Source: Larimichthys crocea (Eukaryota; Chordata; Actinopteri; Sciaenidae). From it: a DNA stretch of 64,000 nucleotides. The stretch is taken from the NCBI RefSeq assembly GCF_000972845.2, contig NC_040012.1, positions 8,588,097 to 8,652,096 on the forward strand, written 5' to 3'. The notes under the pieces are model-generated. The model made no database searches and was not told the origin of the DNA. It worked only from the letters and a program-made list of their open reading frames with translations. How positions within the stretch are numbered: position 1 is the first letter of the stretch; each line of letters starts with the position of its first letter. Below, in pieces: positions 25,488 to 37,985 of this stretch. A program made the translations under genes and the position numbers.

Positions 25488-26210
25488 TTAAAGCATTACT
25501 GTAACTTTTCTACCATAATATATCAGGTTTAAATCATTTAATGTTACGCTTTACGGCACTAAAATCACACACCACCAACTAGTTCGATGATTTCATTGAA
25601 GCTGGATCATATTTTATGGAGAAAATGTTTTCTGGTTTCCCTCTGATGTCCTCCGGCTGTTCCACCTCAACTCTCTCTGATTTACAGAGTTTCATGATGG
25701 ACTGCTGTTAGCTCAGTTTGTTAGCCGGGCTGCCCGGACTGTGAGCTCAAAACACCAGGGGAGTGTTAATGTTTGTACCACTGGGAAGAGGAGTTTTTTT
25801 TAGGCCTGGGACGTGGGTGAATACGGGGAGCGGAGCCAGTGTCGTGCCAGAACTGGAGCTGGGTAATGTAACAGTGCTCAGCACATAATGACAGAGGAGA
25901 AAAAACAAAGGAAACGTTGATGGAAGAAGCTGAGAAGAAAAAAATAGAGTGAGCAAGCCCCCAGACAAGAGTAAATCTGGGACTGACTTTTGGTCGTTGG
26001 CGAGAGCTTTGTGAAATAAAAGTCTGAAAGACTTCACAGACTCTGAGCTGGGCTGACTGCTGTTGGAGTACTAAGTTATTAAAGCTGGCTGTTATGTCTT
26101 ATTTGCTGACTGTTAGTAAAGTTGTCAGCTTGCTAGTTTTTGATCATAAGCAATGTAATCATAACAAATACACATGTACAGCTGTCTATATTTACAACAG
26201 TGGTATTGCA
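25488..26210 (+). repeat. Dispersed repeat family A, copy 2
   Basis: The longest of three copies in the window, same strand as copy 1. It begins with GCATTACTGTAACTTTTCTA and ends near ACAGCTGTCTATATTTACAA. It keeps internal blocks also found in copy 3, such as AAAATGTTTTCTGGTTTCCC and GGGACTGACTTTTGGTCGTT. Confidence 0.78.
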
Positions 26211-26214
26211 CTTA

Positions 26215-26300
26215 ATCTGAAAAAGTAGTACTAACCACAGCTGTCAGATGAATAAAGTACTTAAAAAGTATTAAAGTAAAAAATGTTTCTGTGAACTGTA
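26215..26300 (-). repeat. 'AAGTA' teleost repeat, copy 2
   Basis: ACAGCTGTCAGATGAATAAA and AGTACTTAAAAAGTATTAAA are the reverse complement of the family at 23030. It directly abuts dispersed repeat A copy 2. Confidence 0.5.
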
Positions 26301-29300
26301 GTGAAGTTAAAGGGTATGAAGCACATCCGTCAACTCTGTGGCTGAGGGTTGTAACAGAGTGTAAGAAGCATTAAAACTGATATTAATGCCTGTGCAGTTG
26401 ATGCTATGCCTCTCCGTTATTAGTGAGTTAGTTAGTTAGTCATATGATGCTACCATCATCATCAAGGCTTTCGTTGTATTATTAATGAGATGATGATGGA
26501 GGGCGGAATTAACACTGATTACAAGCCGAGGAAATGGAGTCATCCTCAGCTCATAAATAGACAGATAATCTTTCTCTGCATCTGTTGATTATATTAGCTC
26601 TAGCCAGCTGTCTTTGTATCATTCTTCTATGGTGTAAAAATGACAATTAAGAACGTTATCAACATGTATATTTTTTATACCAAATCTTTCTTCAGAAGCT
26701 CAGTTGATGTTCTGACACTTAACTTTGTTGAATTTCAAAGCATCAACTCTGATCTTGGAGGAAATTTGGGTATGTGGGGACCACGTCTGAACTTCTATTA
26801 ACCAAAGCAGAGCGCTTCGATTTGAAGGATAAACTGAAGAACTGAAGGAAAAGAAGGGCTGAACTTCACTCAAAGCTCCATTTGGTTATCTGGACTGCTA
26901 GTAGCTGCAGTGTGAGACGAGTCAGACGTTTCAAAAGTCAAACTACTCAAGTGCTGCACCAAATGTTTCATAAGGAAATTCTTTCAATTTTTATTAGATT
27001 GTTTTATATCACTGGCCAACAATGCATTTCATTTATTTAATTACAAAAAGTTAGAGAAACATTTTAAAAAGTAACTTCCTTGCTGGCTCCCAACTTGATT
27101 TTGGGCTTATTATCTAAAAGAAAAGGCATCCATTGATTCTACAAAGAAGCTGTCAGGCTATAATTTGGTCTATTTGTTGTTTGTTCAGGGCTAGGTTAAT
27201 TGTGGTCGGCAGAAGCTGAGCACAGAATAAGGACTCAAGCAACAACAATTTTCTGCAGCCCTGAATCACCTGTTGAAGGCTTTTCGTCACAGATTATAAT
27301 CAGCACCAGAACTGTACTGGAAGTGTTGTTTTTAGTTACTGTAGTTACTGTATGTGTCCTCTGACAGTCTTTTGTGGTTCTAATGAGAAACAAAATAACT
27401 GTTTTCATGAAATCTTTAACATGATTTAATTTAATTAACCACAGAAGAGTTGCAAAGTGGAAGGAAGTAAAAGTCCAGTTCATTTCCCATTCAACAGACA
27501 AGTTACTCACAGTTGGAGCTCTTCCACAGCTTGGATCAGCATTTAACTCTTCATGTGTGGATCATCAGTTCAAAAGATGAGCAACTATGCTTGAGATATC
27601 TGGTTCTTTCATAAAAAGTTAAAAACTCCCAATGTGCATTTTGGTTTAAAACAACCAATCAGAGTGTGTGACTAAAGCAACTATAGATGTTCAGAAACAA
27701 AGCGCTGAGTCGTGGCTCCTTCTCCTCTGAGTATATTGTAGAAACAGCTACCAGCTACTTGTCCCACTTCTCATGTCTACTGCATATCATATCTTTTTAT
27801 CTGCCTGAAACTGCAAGGTTTTGATAAGACTGTGTTGAGGGTTAGACCACATCCACTACACCCTGTTCCTCTCCATCTAAAATCGATTTAGCCATACTGA
27901 CAATCATGGAAACTTCCACTGTTGACCTAAATGTCAGTGTGACCTACTTGCGACTACTGAAGCTTGTCCAAGATCTCAATAAAGTTCAGATCAGAGGCGA
28001 ACACTGCGATGTATACTAACTCCTCTCAGTTATCTCAGAGGTTTTGTGTCTACAGGCTTAAATACTTTTCTCACAGGTGTTGTTTGGAGAGCTGTAAAGC
28101 GCTCAAGTTGCTCCAATTTTCCTGACTTTCTGGAACAAAACAAACCAACAGTCACACTGGGGTTCCACAATGATCGACAAGATGTGAACAAGTGTGGAAA
28201 CAGGCAGAGCTGTAAGGACAAATTCTGTCCTCCACACTAAATTACTACTCGCTCTTCTGTCCACATTTACTGGAGAACTACACTAACACCTCTGGCCCGG
28301 CAGCAATGGAGACAGTGTGCAATCAAAGAAGTGACAAAACAACAAGGAAACATTTCTGCAGACTGATGACTGACTCTGCCCTTTTCTCCACTTCATGTTT
28401 TTGAATCACAGTGGCACAGCTAGTATTCATTTACACGTAGCACGCTCCATCTCCATCTCCTGGTGTGTAATGAAGTATTTTATTCTGAAGCCTGTTTATT
28501 GATCTATTGTACCAACAAATACTTGGCTTTTATTTTCCCTACCTTGAAATGAGGACCAGCTTTCTGCAGGATTTTCAAAGGTAGAATCTGTGATAACAAA
28601 GACGTGGGTGTCAAAGTAAAAGTGCAATACATGGACACTATTTACAAATCTGAACTTTTTCCTAATGACTAGAAAATGGAAGATTCTTCAAAATGCTCTC
28701 ATGTATTAGGACTTGATACTCAAAAATTTTTATTTAATGGATACAGTGACATCCTGGCATTGCAGAGTATTTTAATCCTCATACAACTGTAAAGAATTAT
28801 AAAGCCGTGACAGCTCACAATTCACTAACATCCCACACGACATAAAAGCTGCATTAGGCCCCATTTTCACTGTTCATTTTAATCATACTATATCCAGATG
28901 AAATCCAGGCGCGGGTTAACTCTCTTTCATTTACATGTGTAGCTACACATATCGTATCCGTAAAGCAGATTACAAATCTGATTACAATCCGTCTCGGTGT
29001 TCCAGGCCTACATGCAAATTAGGGTCAGCTGCAGTCCAGAGGGTGGTGGTAATTCACTTGATGCCGTGATGTAGCAGCTTTGATACAAAAACTAAAGGCT
29101 GCAAGAGCATGGTGTGCTTTTCTAGAGCCCCTTTTTACTCATTGGTTTGAGTGGTTTGAGCGCAACTTTAGCTGATATTATCATAGATTACTTTTAGAAG
29201 GTCTCACTGACATGGCTACTTGAGTAGATTTGCATCTTGAAGAGACATTGTGTATGCATTTACACCTTACATTTGCACCCCATCACCTGCCAAGGTGGTT

Positions 29301-31140
29301 TGAGCAATCAGTTTTTAAGTCACTCTTAAATACGTCCCGGATGAATTTAAACTTTTAAAGCTTTGATATGTGATTTACCCAACATGCACTAAGTTGCTAG
29401 GTGTATATGGAGTATTTGTAATGTTGTCAGTCCACCGCAAGTCTCCAGAGCAGTTTAAATACTCCTTGGCAAAAATCCAACCTGTCTCTGAGAACAATTC
29501 CTCTGAAACATAATCCATTGTTTGGTTGCTTTGATGGGAGGTCATGGGCGACAGTGCTGTCTAAAATGTCACACTAAAAAGATCAGATCTATATGATTTA
29601 CACGATCTTCCAGGTCAGTAAACTATTCAGTGAACCCTCATTCCCCTTGTGGAAACATCTGCATTTGTCTCTACACTCATTTATTTTTTAAATTTGCTTA
29701 GGTTTGTGTGTACATTTTTTTGTGTTTCAGCACCATCGTCTGAAATTGTTCAGACCATCTACTACAGCATCTGCTTTACACTACAGAGACATGGGGTCCC
29801 ATGAAAAACCCTAGGGTTGATACAACCTGAATTAATGTGAGCATTGTGAGTCCCTCAAGCAGAGAGGAAGGAAAAAGAGGCGGAAGCATCTCTGTATGAA
29901 AAATGCTTACTCCTCAGTAGCAATGAAGGTACAATCAGTAGGCCCGTCAGCGAGAGCACAGGGGCAAAAAACCTCAGATTGAACAACCTTGACAACATCT
30001 CCTCAGTGTGGGAGGAGGTCGCCATATACATCAAAGTGCACTCTGTAATTGGGACTGTTTCGACTGAAGGCAGACATCATGGGGGCAACAATTTAATGTC
30101 ACATCAGCAAAACACTGCAAGGCTGTTTCTTCGCTGTTGTTTTGGCCATAAATCTCACTGTTTTGGCAAACTCCAGGTCTCCATAATTAATAACCTGGGT
30201 ATCCAATATGTTTCTAATCTTGCAGGGGAGCAGTGGGGTGTTGGTGGGACGCTCATGGCTTAAAGAAAGAGATTACGTAAAATACAAGTAACAGTTTCAT
30301 CATCCCTCTCTCCCACCATAGAGGACATGCTCATTAATCACGCCTAAAGAGCTGAGTAATGTTGCTGGCCTTGTGTGTCAGCGGAGTCAGAGGAAGGGAA
30401 AGCAAAGAAATTGGTCTTTATTGCAATGGTTCCTGCCAGGCATCTCATTGCATTCCCTCTCAATGATAGTGGAAGGCGACAATAGTCTCATCATTTATCT
30501 CCCGATGTTATGCCAAAAGGTATCTTCCATTTATCATAATTTAACCTTTTCAGATCCTTCACAGGTCTCTCGGGGGCCAAACAAGGAGAGCACTCCACAG
30601 GCTACAGCTTACCAAGCACCAAAGGTTAAGACACGGACAAGCATGAAATCACCTTTCAGCTTACGACACATGACTCCAGAAATTTACCTCCACTTCCTTT
30701 AGGTTGAAACTATATGACTTCACCAGTGATTCCCTAACCACAAAATGCCAAAAGGCACCGAGTGTGAGATGACTCCGTTGGGGGACTCCTTATCAGGAGG
30801 CAGCGCCTCCCTACCCCTCCCCATCTTCATCCATAATTGCTTTCCAGGCCTGCATTGGAAAGAGCCTGAAGCTCTGTTATGTTTGGAGGGAGCAGAATGC
30901 ACTGGAGATAAGTTAAAATCCAAAACTATGCCCCAATTGGGACCACTGTGGCATAACGAAACCCCTATTCTTTTCTTTTCAGCCCAAACTGAGCAGTTTT
31001 AGTATTCTAACAAGGTTTCTGCATAAAAATAGCGGTTATCTGTCCGTAATGTTTCGTGCAGTTTGTGTTGTAATTTAAAACTCAAAATGGTACAAAATAC
31101 AAAGGCAGACCATGCACTCAAATGGACAGGTTTATGCACG

Positions 31141-31165
31141 CACACACACACACACACACACACAC
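31141..31165 (+). repeat. (CA)12 microsatellite
   Basis: Uninterrupted CA run. Confidence 0.95.
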
Positions 31166-31639
31166 TCAGACCTGCAGACTTCACAAACACTGTTAGTTCG
31201 CATAAAATGACTATGGCCATAATGGTCTAATTGGAAAGTTTTCTGACTCACTATCCAGCTGGCTGATTGCATAGCAAAATCCTAATGAACGGTGAAATAT
31301 GGCTTTGTTGCTCAGAGAAAACCATGGAAGATGTGCCTGTCTAAGATGAAATATTAAACATCTCACTTCTCCAGCTGTCACTAAAGCTGTGGTTGGGTGA
31401 CGGATGCCTTGTCATGTCTCCTTGGCACAGATGGCTTCGTTCTCCTGGGCTCATGCCTTCAGGCAAAGTGTACCTAGTCAGGATTCCCAACACAGATACG
31501 TCTAACACCGACTGTCCAGAGTTTGTGCAGAAGAATCTGCTTTATAGATCTCTGGTACTATCTCAGTAGGATTATCTGCAGCTGCACAACAGCTCAGGGC
31601 TTCTTTTTTTTTGCCATGTAAGGAGTGTGGTTGGAGAGG

Positions 31640-32285
31640 TGACAATGTGGGTTCATCAATTGGAATGGTCAGTCTGTCCAAAATTTTGAGATATCTCAAA
31701 AATAATTGCATGGATTGTCATGAAACTTTGGGCAAATATTTATCATCTCCAGAGGCAGAGATGCAGGCTTTTTATTTAGCGCCACCAGCAGGTCAACATC
31801 CACCAAGAAGAACAGCAAAAAATTTGGTTCAGACCTTAAGTGTCCCCAAGAGATGAATCCTAATGTCATTGGGGGTCCCTTGACTTTTCCTCTGGCACCG
31901 CCATGAGGGTTGACATTCGTCTTTCTTGTATGAAAAGTCTTAACAGCTATTGGATTGATTTCCATGACATTTTGCACAGATGTTCATGTTCCCCTCAGGA
32001 GGAATTGTAATCACTCTGGTGACTCCTTGTCTCTTCATCTAGCACCATTATCACCAAAACGCCCTCAAAACTAATCCCCATGAGCCTTAGCTGTACTTTG
32101 TGTTAAGTGCTAATTAGTGCAAACAAAATATGCTAAACCAATATCATGAACGTGGTAAAAAATGATAAACATTAGCATAAAATGTTACTATCCATTCTGA
32201 TTCCAACTCCTACAACAGTAGGAGTTCAACGCTAAATCTAGACCACAAGTCTCAGAGCTGCCAGCAAACTGTAGGCTCTTTGTTT
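31640..32285 (+). repeat. Long common teleost interspersed repeat
   Basis: Blocks such as ATTGCATGGATTGTCATGAA, CATGAGGGTTGACATTCGTC, CAGATGTTCATGTTCCCCTC, GAGCCTTAGCTGTACTTTGT, GTGCTAATTAGTGCAAAC and CAGAGCTGCCAGCA follow the order of a widespread fish repeat with repeated 'Cys-free' sub-units of about 90 bp. The sub-units CATGAAACTTTGG and CATGACATTTTGCACAGATG are internal near-duplicates. Unclassified. Confidence 0.65.
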
Positions 32286-34469
32286 GCTAAGGAGCTACAG
32301 TAGAGGTTTGACTTTTAGTCATAGGAAAACATCTTGTGTCTTGTTAGGTGAATTAAAGTCAGCCTGGTTCATCCTTTTCTTGCGTAACATTAGGGTGCCC
32401 CTCATGTTTAATAAGGCTCCTTGCTCTCGTCTGCATCGAAACCTCGTCCATTACTTTGCCTCCACCTGACTTGCGGGATATCGGTTAGAAATCTGCATGA
32501 TACTGGTGTCAAACAGGCAATCAGGGGAAGATGGTTACGCCGCCTCTTCCACCCTTCTCCACAAAGACACAGGCAAGAGTGGTTTCCTGTCCTCCTCCTC
32601 CTCCTCCAACTTACTGACAAAATAAAACGGAGGATACTGCTAGAAGAAAGGAAGCCCTTTGGGATTTCACTCTATCTTTCGCTTACGTGTCGGTTTCTGC
32701 CTCCTTCTTCACTCTCTTGTCTCATTCTCTCAGGCTGAACCTTCCCAGCGTCCTATATTCTCTTTTATCATTCTCTCCATCCTTACCCTTTCCCAGTTTA
32801 GTCCTTTTCTCTCATTCTATTTGCCCTTACTCTACAAGAATTTCTCTCTCTTCATCTGATTCCCAAGTTTCCTTCTTGGCTTCTTTATCTCGTCCCTCTC
32901 CTCCACAGTCTTCACATTGGTTGTCCAGGCCAACCAATTTTGTTGCATAGCTAGAAATAAATTACCCTTCATTTCGACCTATATCAAAACAAGTTGTGTT
33001 GAAAATACTTGGTATGTAGGATTTAGATGGATTTCAGATGCATAGAAACTGCCTGTAACAATGAGGACAAAAAAACAAACAATGTTCTGGCAAATGTTTT
33101 GGCAAAATCTGCAGTAAACTTGCAAGCTTCAAAATGTTTTCTGGGATGTGATGAGTTTAATACGATGGTGGAAAATAAAGTGAAGCAGTCAAAGGCTGAC
33201 TGGCACTGCACCCTGCGTACCAGCCAGTTGATATCTTGAGAAGATCAATATAGCACAGGGGTCAGCAAGCAAAGATGAAGAAGACAAATGCTCGTGTCAG
33301 AGTATTTCTTTCCAAACACTGATCATTCAGCACCGCAGGAGAACAATCGTGAGGCAAAGCCAACAACTTCTTCCACTTCTTGATATATACAGAGAAGGCT
33401 CATCCATGTTGTTAAACCGCAGGGAGGACATAATGGCTCAGAAAACTAAATGCAAAACATTTGAAGGTTGTACTGCATTATGCACTACCACCAGCTGTAG
33501 TAGCAAAGTGCATTCAAATCATAAAGTATTGATTACAGCTTGCAGTGGCAGAATGTGGAGGGTGATATAATAGCAGGTTTGAAGAAGTATAAATGATGTT
33601 CAGTGGAGCTGTGGTCCTAATTGATGTCCCCTGTCACCAAAATGTCAATAAGTTTATTGCCAAGAGAAAAAAATAAATTGGTGGTTTACTTATGATGCTT
33701 GACTGCTCCCACCACTGGGGGAAAATCAATTCTCATCCATAGCTGGGTTTACTGGTGCATTACAGACAAATCCTTATCAAATCAAAACATACACGGTCAC
33801 TGAATATTGGCATTTCGGGCAGTGAGAGAAAAGACGCTGTCTTAAACTATGACTGACTCATTTCACATGAGCTGGACTTTGGACTGAACTGTATAACTTA
33901 GCTGAGAAATAATTCTGATTGGAAGACTAAAAGCTAAATAGTTTCTGGTATATTGAACACAACTCTGGGTAAATCGTAACTGGATTTTATGATGTTTGGT
34001 AGCACACACAAGGTCCATTATGCACACCCTACTTATAAACAGCATTAAACAACGATTAAAGTTTACACACTTGAATGGAAAGTCAGTATTTGGGCATGGC
34101 TCTTATTGGTGAGGATGAAAATCTTACCAATTAAATTACTGAGATCGGGGGACAGCAAACCACACTACAAATAGCTTCACAACTGAGCACATTAATGCGA
34201 CTCGAGTGACTAACCGGCTGTGTAAATCCCAAAGTTAAACTGAGTATCTAAACAAAATTATCTAGAAGTGAAAACAAAGATGAATGCATGTGAAATATCT
34301 GTTTTAATTGTCCTCTCAGGACCATAAAGGAGCAGATATACTATATAACATTCATGCTACATTGCATGTCTGCATAAGGAGTCCTCGGCACAGACTGGTT
34401 ATTAATTTCAAACGGCATGCATGACTATCCACGTGGATCGTGATCGCCCGTGCAGTATCACTGCACTTA

Positions 34470-34600
34470 ATTCAAACCTTAACCTTCATAGCTACAGGCT
34501 GAAACCTAACCTAAACCCAAATCTAAATTTAACCCAAAAGTCTAAAGCCTCAAACAGCACTTTGAAGAACTGAGGACCGGAATAAATACCCTCCATCCAC
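34470..34600 (+). repeat. Common CCTAAACC-type fish repeat
   Basis: GAAACCTAACCTAAACCCAA, then CAAACAGCACTTTGAAGAAC and TGAGGACCGGAATAAA is a familiar teleost order. Not telomeric: units are irregular. Confidence 0.5.
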
Positions 34601-34639
34601 AGGGGGTTAAGGCACCAACCATGAATCACAGCATCCCCT

Positions 34640-34710
34640 GGTTTCCTTTGTTGCATGTCATCCCTCCACCGCTCATTTACTGTCTCAGTAAGGCATAAAA
34701 TCCTCCATTT
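34640..34710 (+). mobile_element. tRNA-SINE 3' tail fragment
   Basis: TTTGTTGCATGTCATCCCTC, then CTGTCTCAGTAAGGCATAAAA, matches the body and tail of the same kind of fish tRNA-SINE whose head is seen near 23.6 kb. The head is absent here, as in a 5'-truncated insertion. Confidence 0.5.
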
Positions 34711-35734
34711 CCAAAAACACCTTCATTCTCAAGGTCTAAAACTCAATTTACAGATAGATAAGAGTTCAGTTCAGGCGGACAGTGAATCAGAAAAATGTTT
34801 CTGCAAAATTTAACAGATGTTTGTGACAAACAGTAATTTTATTTCACTTTTGTGTTATTTTGGATAAAAGGGGAAAACTGTGGCTTTAGCTACAATTTAT
34901 CAAATTGTCTGATTGCTTTTGCTGCTGCCTGACTGCTCTCAGTGAGTTACAGTGATGTCACCAAATCTCCTTAATGCAGCTTCAAAATGATGGTGGTTAA
35001 ACTAAGTGATTAAACCAGGGTAAAAGCTACAAAAGTAAGATGAATGAAAAAATGCAATATGCAATATACACATATGAATGTATTTCCCCTGGTGATTCTT
35101 TACATCAAAACAGTATGTATGTCATATGTAAAGAGAACTGTGAATTCACAACATACGTAGATAGAAGACACATTTCAGCTCAAGTGGACACACGAGCAGG
35201 GTGTCTCCTGAGCAAACTCTGCCAGCTTAGATTTCACAGTCATCATCAGCATTAGAGGTTTCCACACTTGTTGGTTTCTGCGCCAACAAGATTTTCTTTT
35301 TAATGAATAATAGTTCCACCTTCTGTTGCCAACCTGCATTACTTTGTCACAAGATTAAGAGACTCTTCAGAGCCCCTGGTGTTTAATTTAGCAAAAGTTA
35401 ATTTACCAGCGAGGCGACTTCTTCTGACATTCAGGAACAATGGGTTGACTTCCAAATCTGTCCAGCTGATACATGCTCATGCTGTACACACAAAGCAACT
35501 CTCCCGAGAGCAGGCAGGAGGCTGTCAAATTAGTCATATGCAAATCAACCAGTGAGTAATCTGATGACTTAAAACATGCATTCAGCTGCCTACAGATTCT
35601 TTCCCTGGTAGAGAGCCCTGTCATTCATGTGCCATCAGTCGAGCCATAGATGGATTACTGAACGGGCCTATGAGACACTGGTCCAGAGGCCCCCTTACCC
35701 CTCACGTACCTGGACAGAGCCTCTGATCGAAGTG

Positions 35735-36075
35735 ACTAGGACCAATGTGTAGGATTTAGTATTATCTATAGTGTAGCTGCTGATTACAATCCCTTGCTTT
35801 ACTTTCTCTTTTCTAGAATAAAAGGAGAAACTATGGTGGCTGTGAAGTGTGCAAATAAATAAAAAAAAGTCCCTAACTAGTGTCTGTGTTTAATTTGCCT
35901 ACAACTTGGTGGACTACTGTACGTACTGTAGAAAAGGGCCTGCATCTGTGGATATAAAAGGCTCATTCTAAAAGGTAACAACAACTACTATACTCTAAAC
36001 TTAGTTGCATTATATTCCATTTCTGCCAGATTCTGTAAATAGAGCCTCCTAAATCACAATGAATCTTTAACTTTT
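35735..36075 (+). repeat. Teleost MITE-like repeat
   Basis: Begins GGACCAATGTGTAGGATTTA and ends near TTCCATTTCTGCCAGATTCT with GAGCCTCCTAAATCACA, with GGATATAAAAGGCTCATTCT inside. This order is well known in percomorph genomes. Diverged, no coding capacity. Confidence 0.65.
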
Positions 36076-37414
36076 GTCATCAGAAAGTCAATCCAATGAC
36101 TAATAAAAGAACAAAAAACACCCCCAGAGAGACACGTATCAACAGCAGAGACACAAACAGACCTTTTCCACCAACGTGGAACTGACTCTGTTTTGGTTCA
36201 CGTATCTAAAAACGGTTCCTCTCGTCAGTGGAACGTGAGTTTGTATTTTTGCAGCTTATATTTTTACACATTTGCTGTTTTCGATTCGGTTACTGGTGGA
36301 AATTAACTAGTCAGAGGTCGCTGTTCATCGCCACACAAAGACAAATCGCTAATCACTATTAATCTAGGTTTCTCTAACTAGCCACATGTGAAGATGATCA
36401 TGTTGATAACGTTTTACATTCGTGAACCCGTGTGCAAAAACAGTGTAATCCATACAATTTGTAAAAGGTGCTGGTGTGCCCCGCAGTTCACTTACTTATT
36501 CCAACAAATGTTTTACAGTGCATGTTCAGTTTGTTGAGACTTCTGAGCATTCCTTGATTACAGGTGGTGGAAACACGGGCTGGTTTGTTAGAGAGCACAG
36601 AGAGATTTTGAGAATCCCAAACAGACGTAAAACGACACCTCAAAGACACAAACCGATCTTCTAGCGATATGGTGCTTTTCAGTTTGAGGACAGCAAACTG
36701 GCAAATTGGTAGCCTTTAATTATGCAAACAGACTAATGTTTCAGCACCACAGAATCAAAAGTCAAAACATTAGTGTTAGACTGGATCAATCAGTGTGCCT
36801 AGTCCCTTTTCCCCTTGGAAACAGATTCTGCGTCTCTTTCAGTCTCGCTTTGGGGAGCCTTTTAAAAAGGGGCCCATTGTCTCGTAATCTGTCCGGCCAA
36901 AAACCATTTCTCTAAATTGTAAGCGTTTTAAATCCGATGGCTGGTGAACTACTGTTGCATCCATCATTTGGCTCAGTGGTGCAGACCGCTTCACACACAT
37001 ACACCGCCCAAACAGCCAGATTGCCCTGCGGAGAAACACACTGTCTTGTATGTTGCCTTAAGAAAAAAGCCTTTACAGGGTGGTTAGGTCTGCTTTACTC
37101 GCTCTGCCTTTCCCTCCCCAGTACTCAGATTGATTGTTTTCTCCTGGCTTGGTAAATAGATGGAAGTCAATACACTCCTACGGTGACGTCAGGGTTCACA
37201 TAGCTGCAGGTCTCCTGGGTTTATCAATTAGAGCATAAGAATGCAGCAAAGGATTTCATTTGTAGCCTAAGCTGTTATTAGTAACGACAGGTGGGTATTG
37301 AGTGTGGCACAACACTGTGCTGGAGAAAATTGTGATAAATGATAAAAGCGAGGCTCTCTGTCTCTAAAGACCTATGGAGATAGATCACTGCTGGCCATTA
37401 GACGGGAGGAAGGA

Positions 37415-37416
37415 GT

Positions 37417-37440
<24 letters not shown>
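37415..37440 (+). repeat. (GT)13 microsatellite, (CA)n in the st6galnac5 transcript
   Basis: In intron 2, about 95 nt after the exon 2 donor in transcript sense, followed on the plus strand by a short GA run. Confidence 0.97.
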
Positions 37441-37449
<9 letters not shown>

Positions 37450-37535
37450 TAAGTGGAGGAAAGGGTTTCAAAGCCTACTTTGCAGTGCATTATGCCCACA
37501 TTTGATGCCTCTTCCTCAGAGCCACATCTGTTTAC

Positions 37536-37745
37536 CTTATGGTCGATGATGCCGCTATATCCCTGCAGGACCGGGGGGTGAGGTTTGGCCACCCTGACGG
37601 GGGCTTCAGTGGGTCGCCGCAGCTGTTCATGCTGTCGGATGCTCGTGTCGTTAGCGTCCCTGGATGCGCTGTTGAAGCTGCCGTTGTACACGAGGAACAA
37701 GCTGGCGCACAGAAGAAGCACGAGAAGCACCGCTACCCCATGGCG
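37536..37745 (-). CDS. st6galnac5: ST6GALNAC5 coding exon 2: transmembrane anchor and stem
   Basis: The exon is 210 nt, exactly 70 codons, phase 0 at both ends. It starts RHGVAVLLVLLLCASLFLVY, a short basic start then a hydrophobic signal anchor (about deduced residues 9-25). A hydrophilic stem follows with an N-D-T sequon near residue 37, and the exon ends GYSGIIDHK. The RHG start and the GY.G..DHK end match human ST6GALNAC5 as remembered, whose stem is longer and glutamine-rich. The donor is AAG|GTAAAC (GT at 37535-37534). The acceptor is CAG with AG at 37747-37746, directly preceded in the transcript by a (TG)10 run. An ATG at 37802 is in frame upstream, but the residues between are microsatellite-encoded Cys/Val, so that start was rejected in favour of splicing to exon 1. 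This exon defines membrane anchoring and Golgi placement of the enzyme. Confidence 0.92.
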
Positions 37746-37748
37746 CTG

Positions 37749-37795
37749 ACACACACACACACACACACAGAAACACACACAGAAACACACACACA
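37749..37795 (+). repeat. AC microsatellite abutting the exon 2 acceptor, (UG)n in the transcript
   Basis: (AC)10 at 37749-37768, then AC runs broken by AGAA. In transcript sense this is the tract directly before the acceptor CAG, so it acts as the 3' splice-site pyrimidine/UG tract. Confidence 0.97.
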
Positions 37796-37876
37796 AAGAC
37801 ACAAAACAGATGCTGACAAATTAACCCTGTGGCACTGGACTGGAGTTAAAGACTGCACCCAGTGACAGCTGGGAGG

Positions 37877-37908
37877 CATCACCATCACCATCATCATCCT
37901 CATCATCC

Positions 37909-37939
<31 letters not shown>

Positions 37940-37985
37940 CATCATCCTCATCCTCATCCTCATCATCATCCTCATCATCATTCTC
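37877..37985 (+). repeat. CAT/CCT trinucleotide repeat
   Basis: About 36 triplets of CAT with interspersed CCT, in intron 1. GAT/GAG in transcript sense. Confidence 0.95.

Larger units (their letters stand above)
9237..37535 (-). other. st6galnac5: Intron 2 of st6galnac5 (about 28.3 kb)
   Basis: The intron lies between the anchor exon and the catalytic exon. Recognisable contents are purine-rich tracts at 11953-12092 and 21590-21790, a broken Tc1-like transposon at 16493-17545, a long TG microsatellite at 22821-22884, tRNA-SINE pieces near 23.5 and 34.7 kb, a copy of a dispersed repeat at 25488-26210, and several common teleost repeats listed separately. The blocks 9.3-11.9, 13.3-16.2, 17.8-20.9, 27-29.9 and 32.3-34.4 kb are mostly unique AT-rich sequence in which I see no exon or RNA gene. 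The blocks 12.17-13.27 and 29.96-30.7 kb are non-repetitive and less AT-biased and are proposed as conserved noncoding candidates. Confidence 0.85.

Noticed and set aside
30373..31002. Two plus-strand frames of 109 and 85 codons suggesting a small gene
   Set aside because: No family resemblance, frames are unlinked, and they run opposite to the host gene; better seen as stop-poor unique noncoding DNA.
34490..34540. Interstitial telomeric repeat (CCTAAACCCAAAT...)
   Set aside because: Units are irregular and belong to a common fish dispersed repeat.
37398..37802. A 134-codon minus-strand frame starting at 37802 taken as one exon
   Set aside because: The first 18 residues are microsatellite-encoded Cys/Val and the part after DHK runs through the donor into intronic CA repeats. 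Only 37536-37745 matches ST6GALNAC5.
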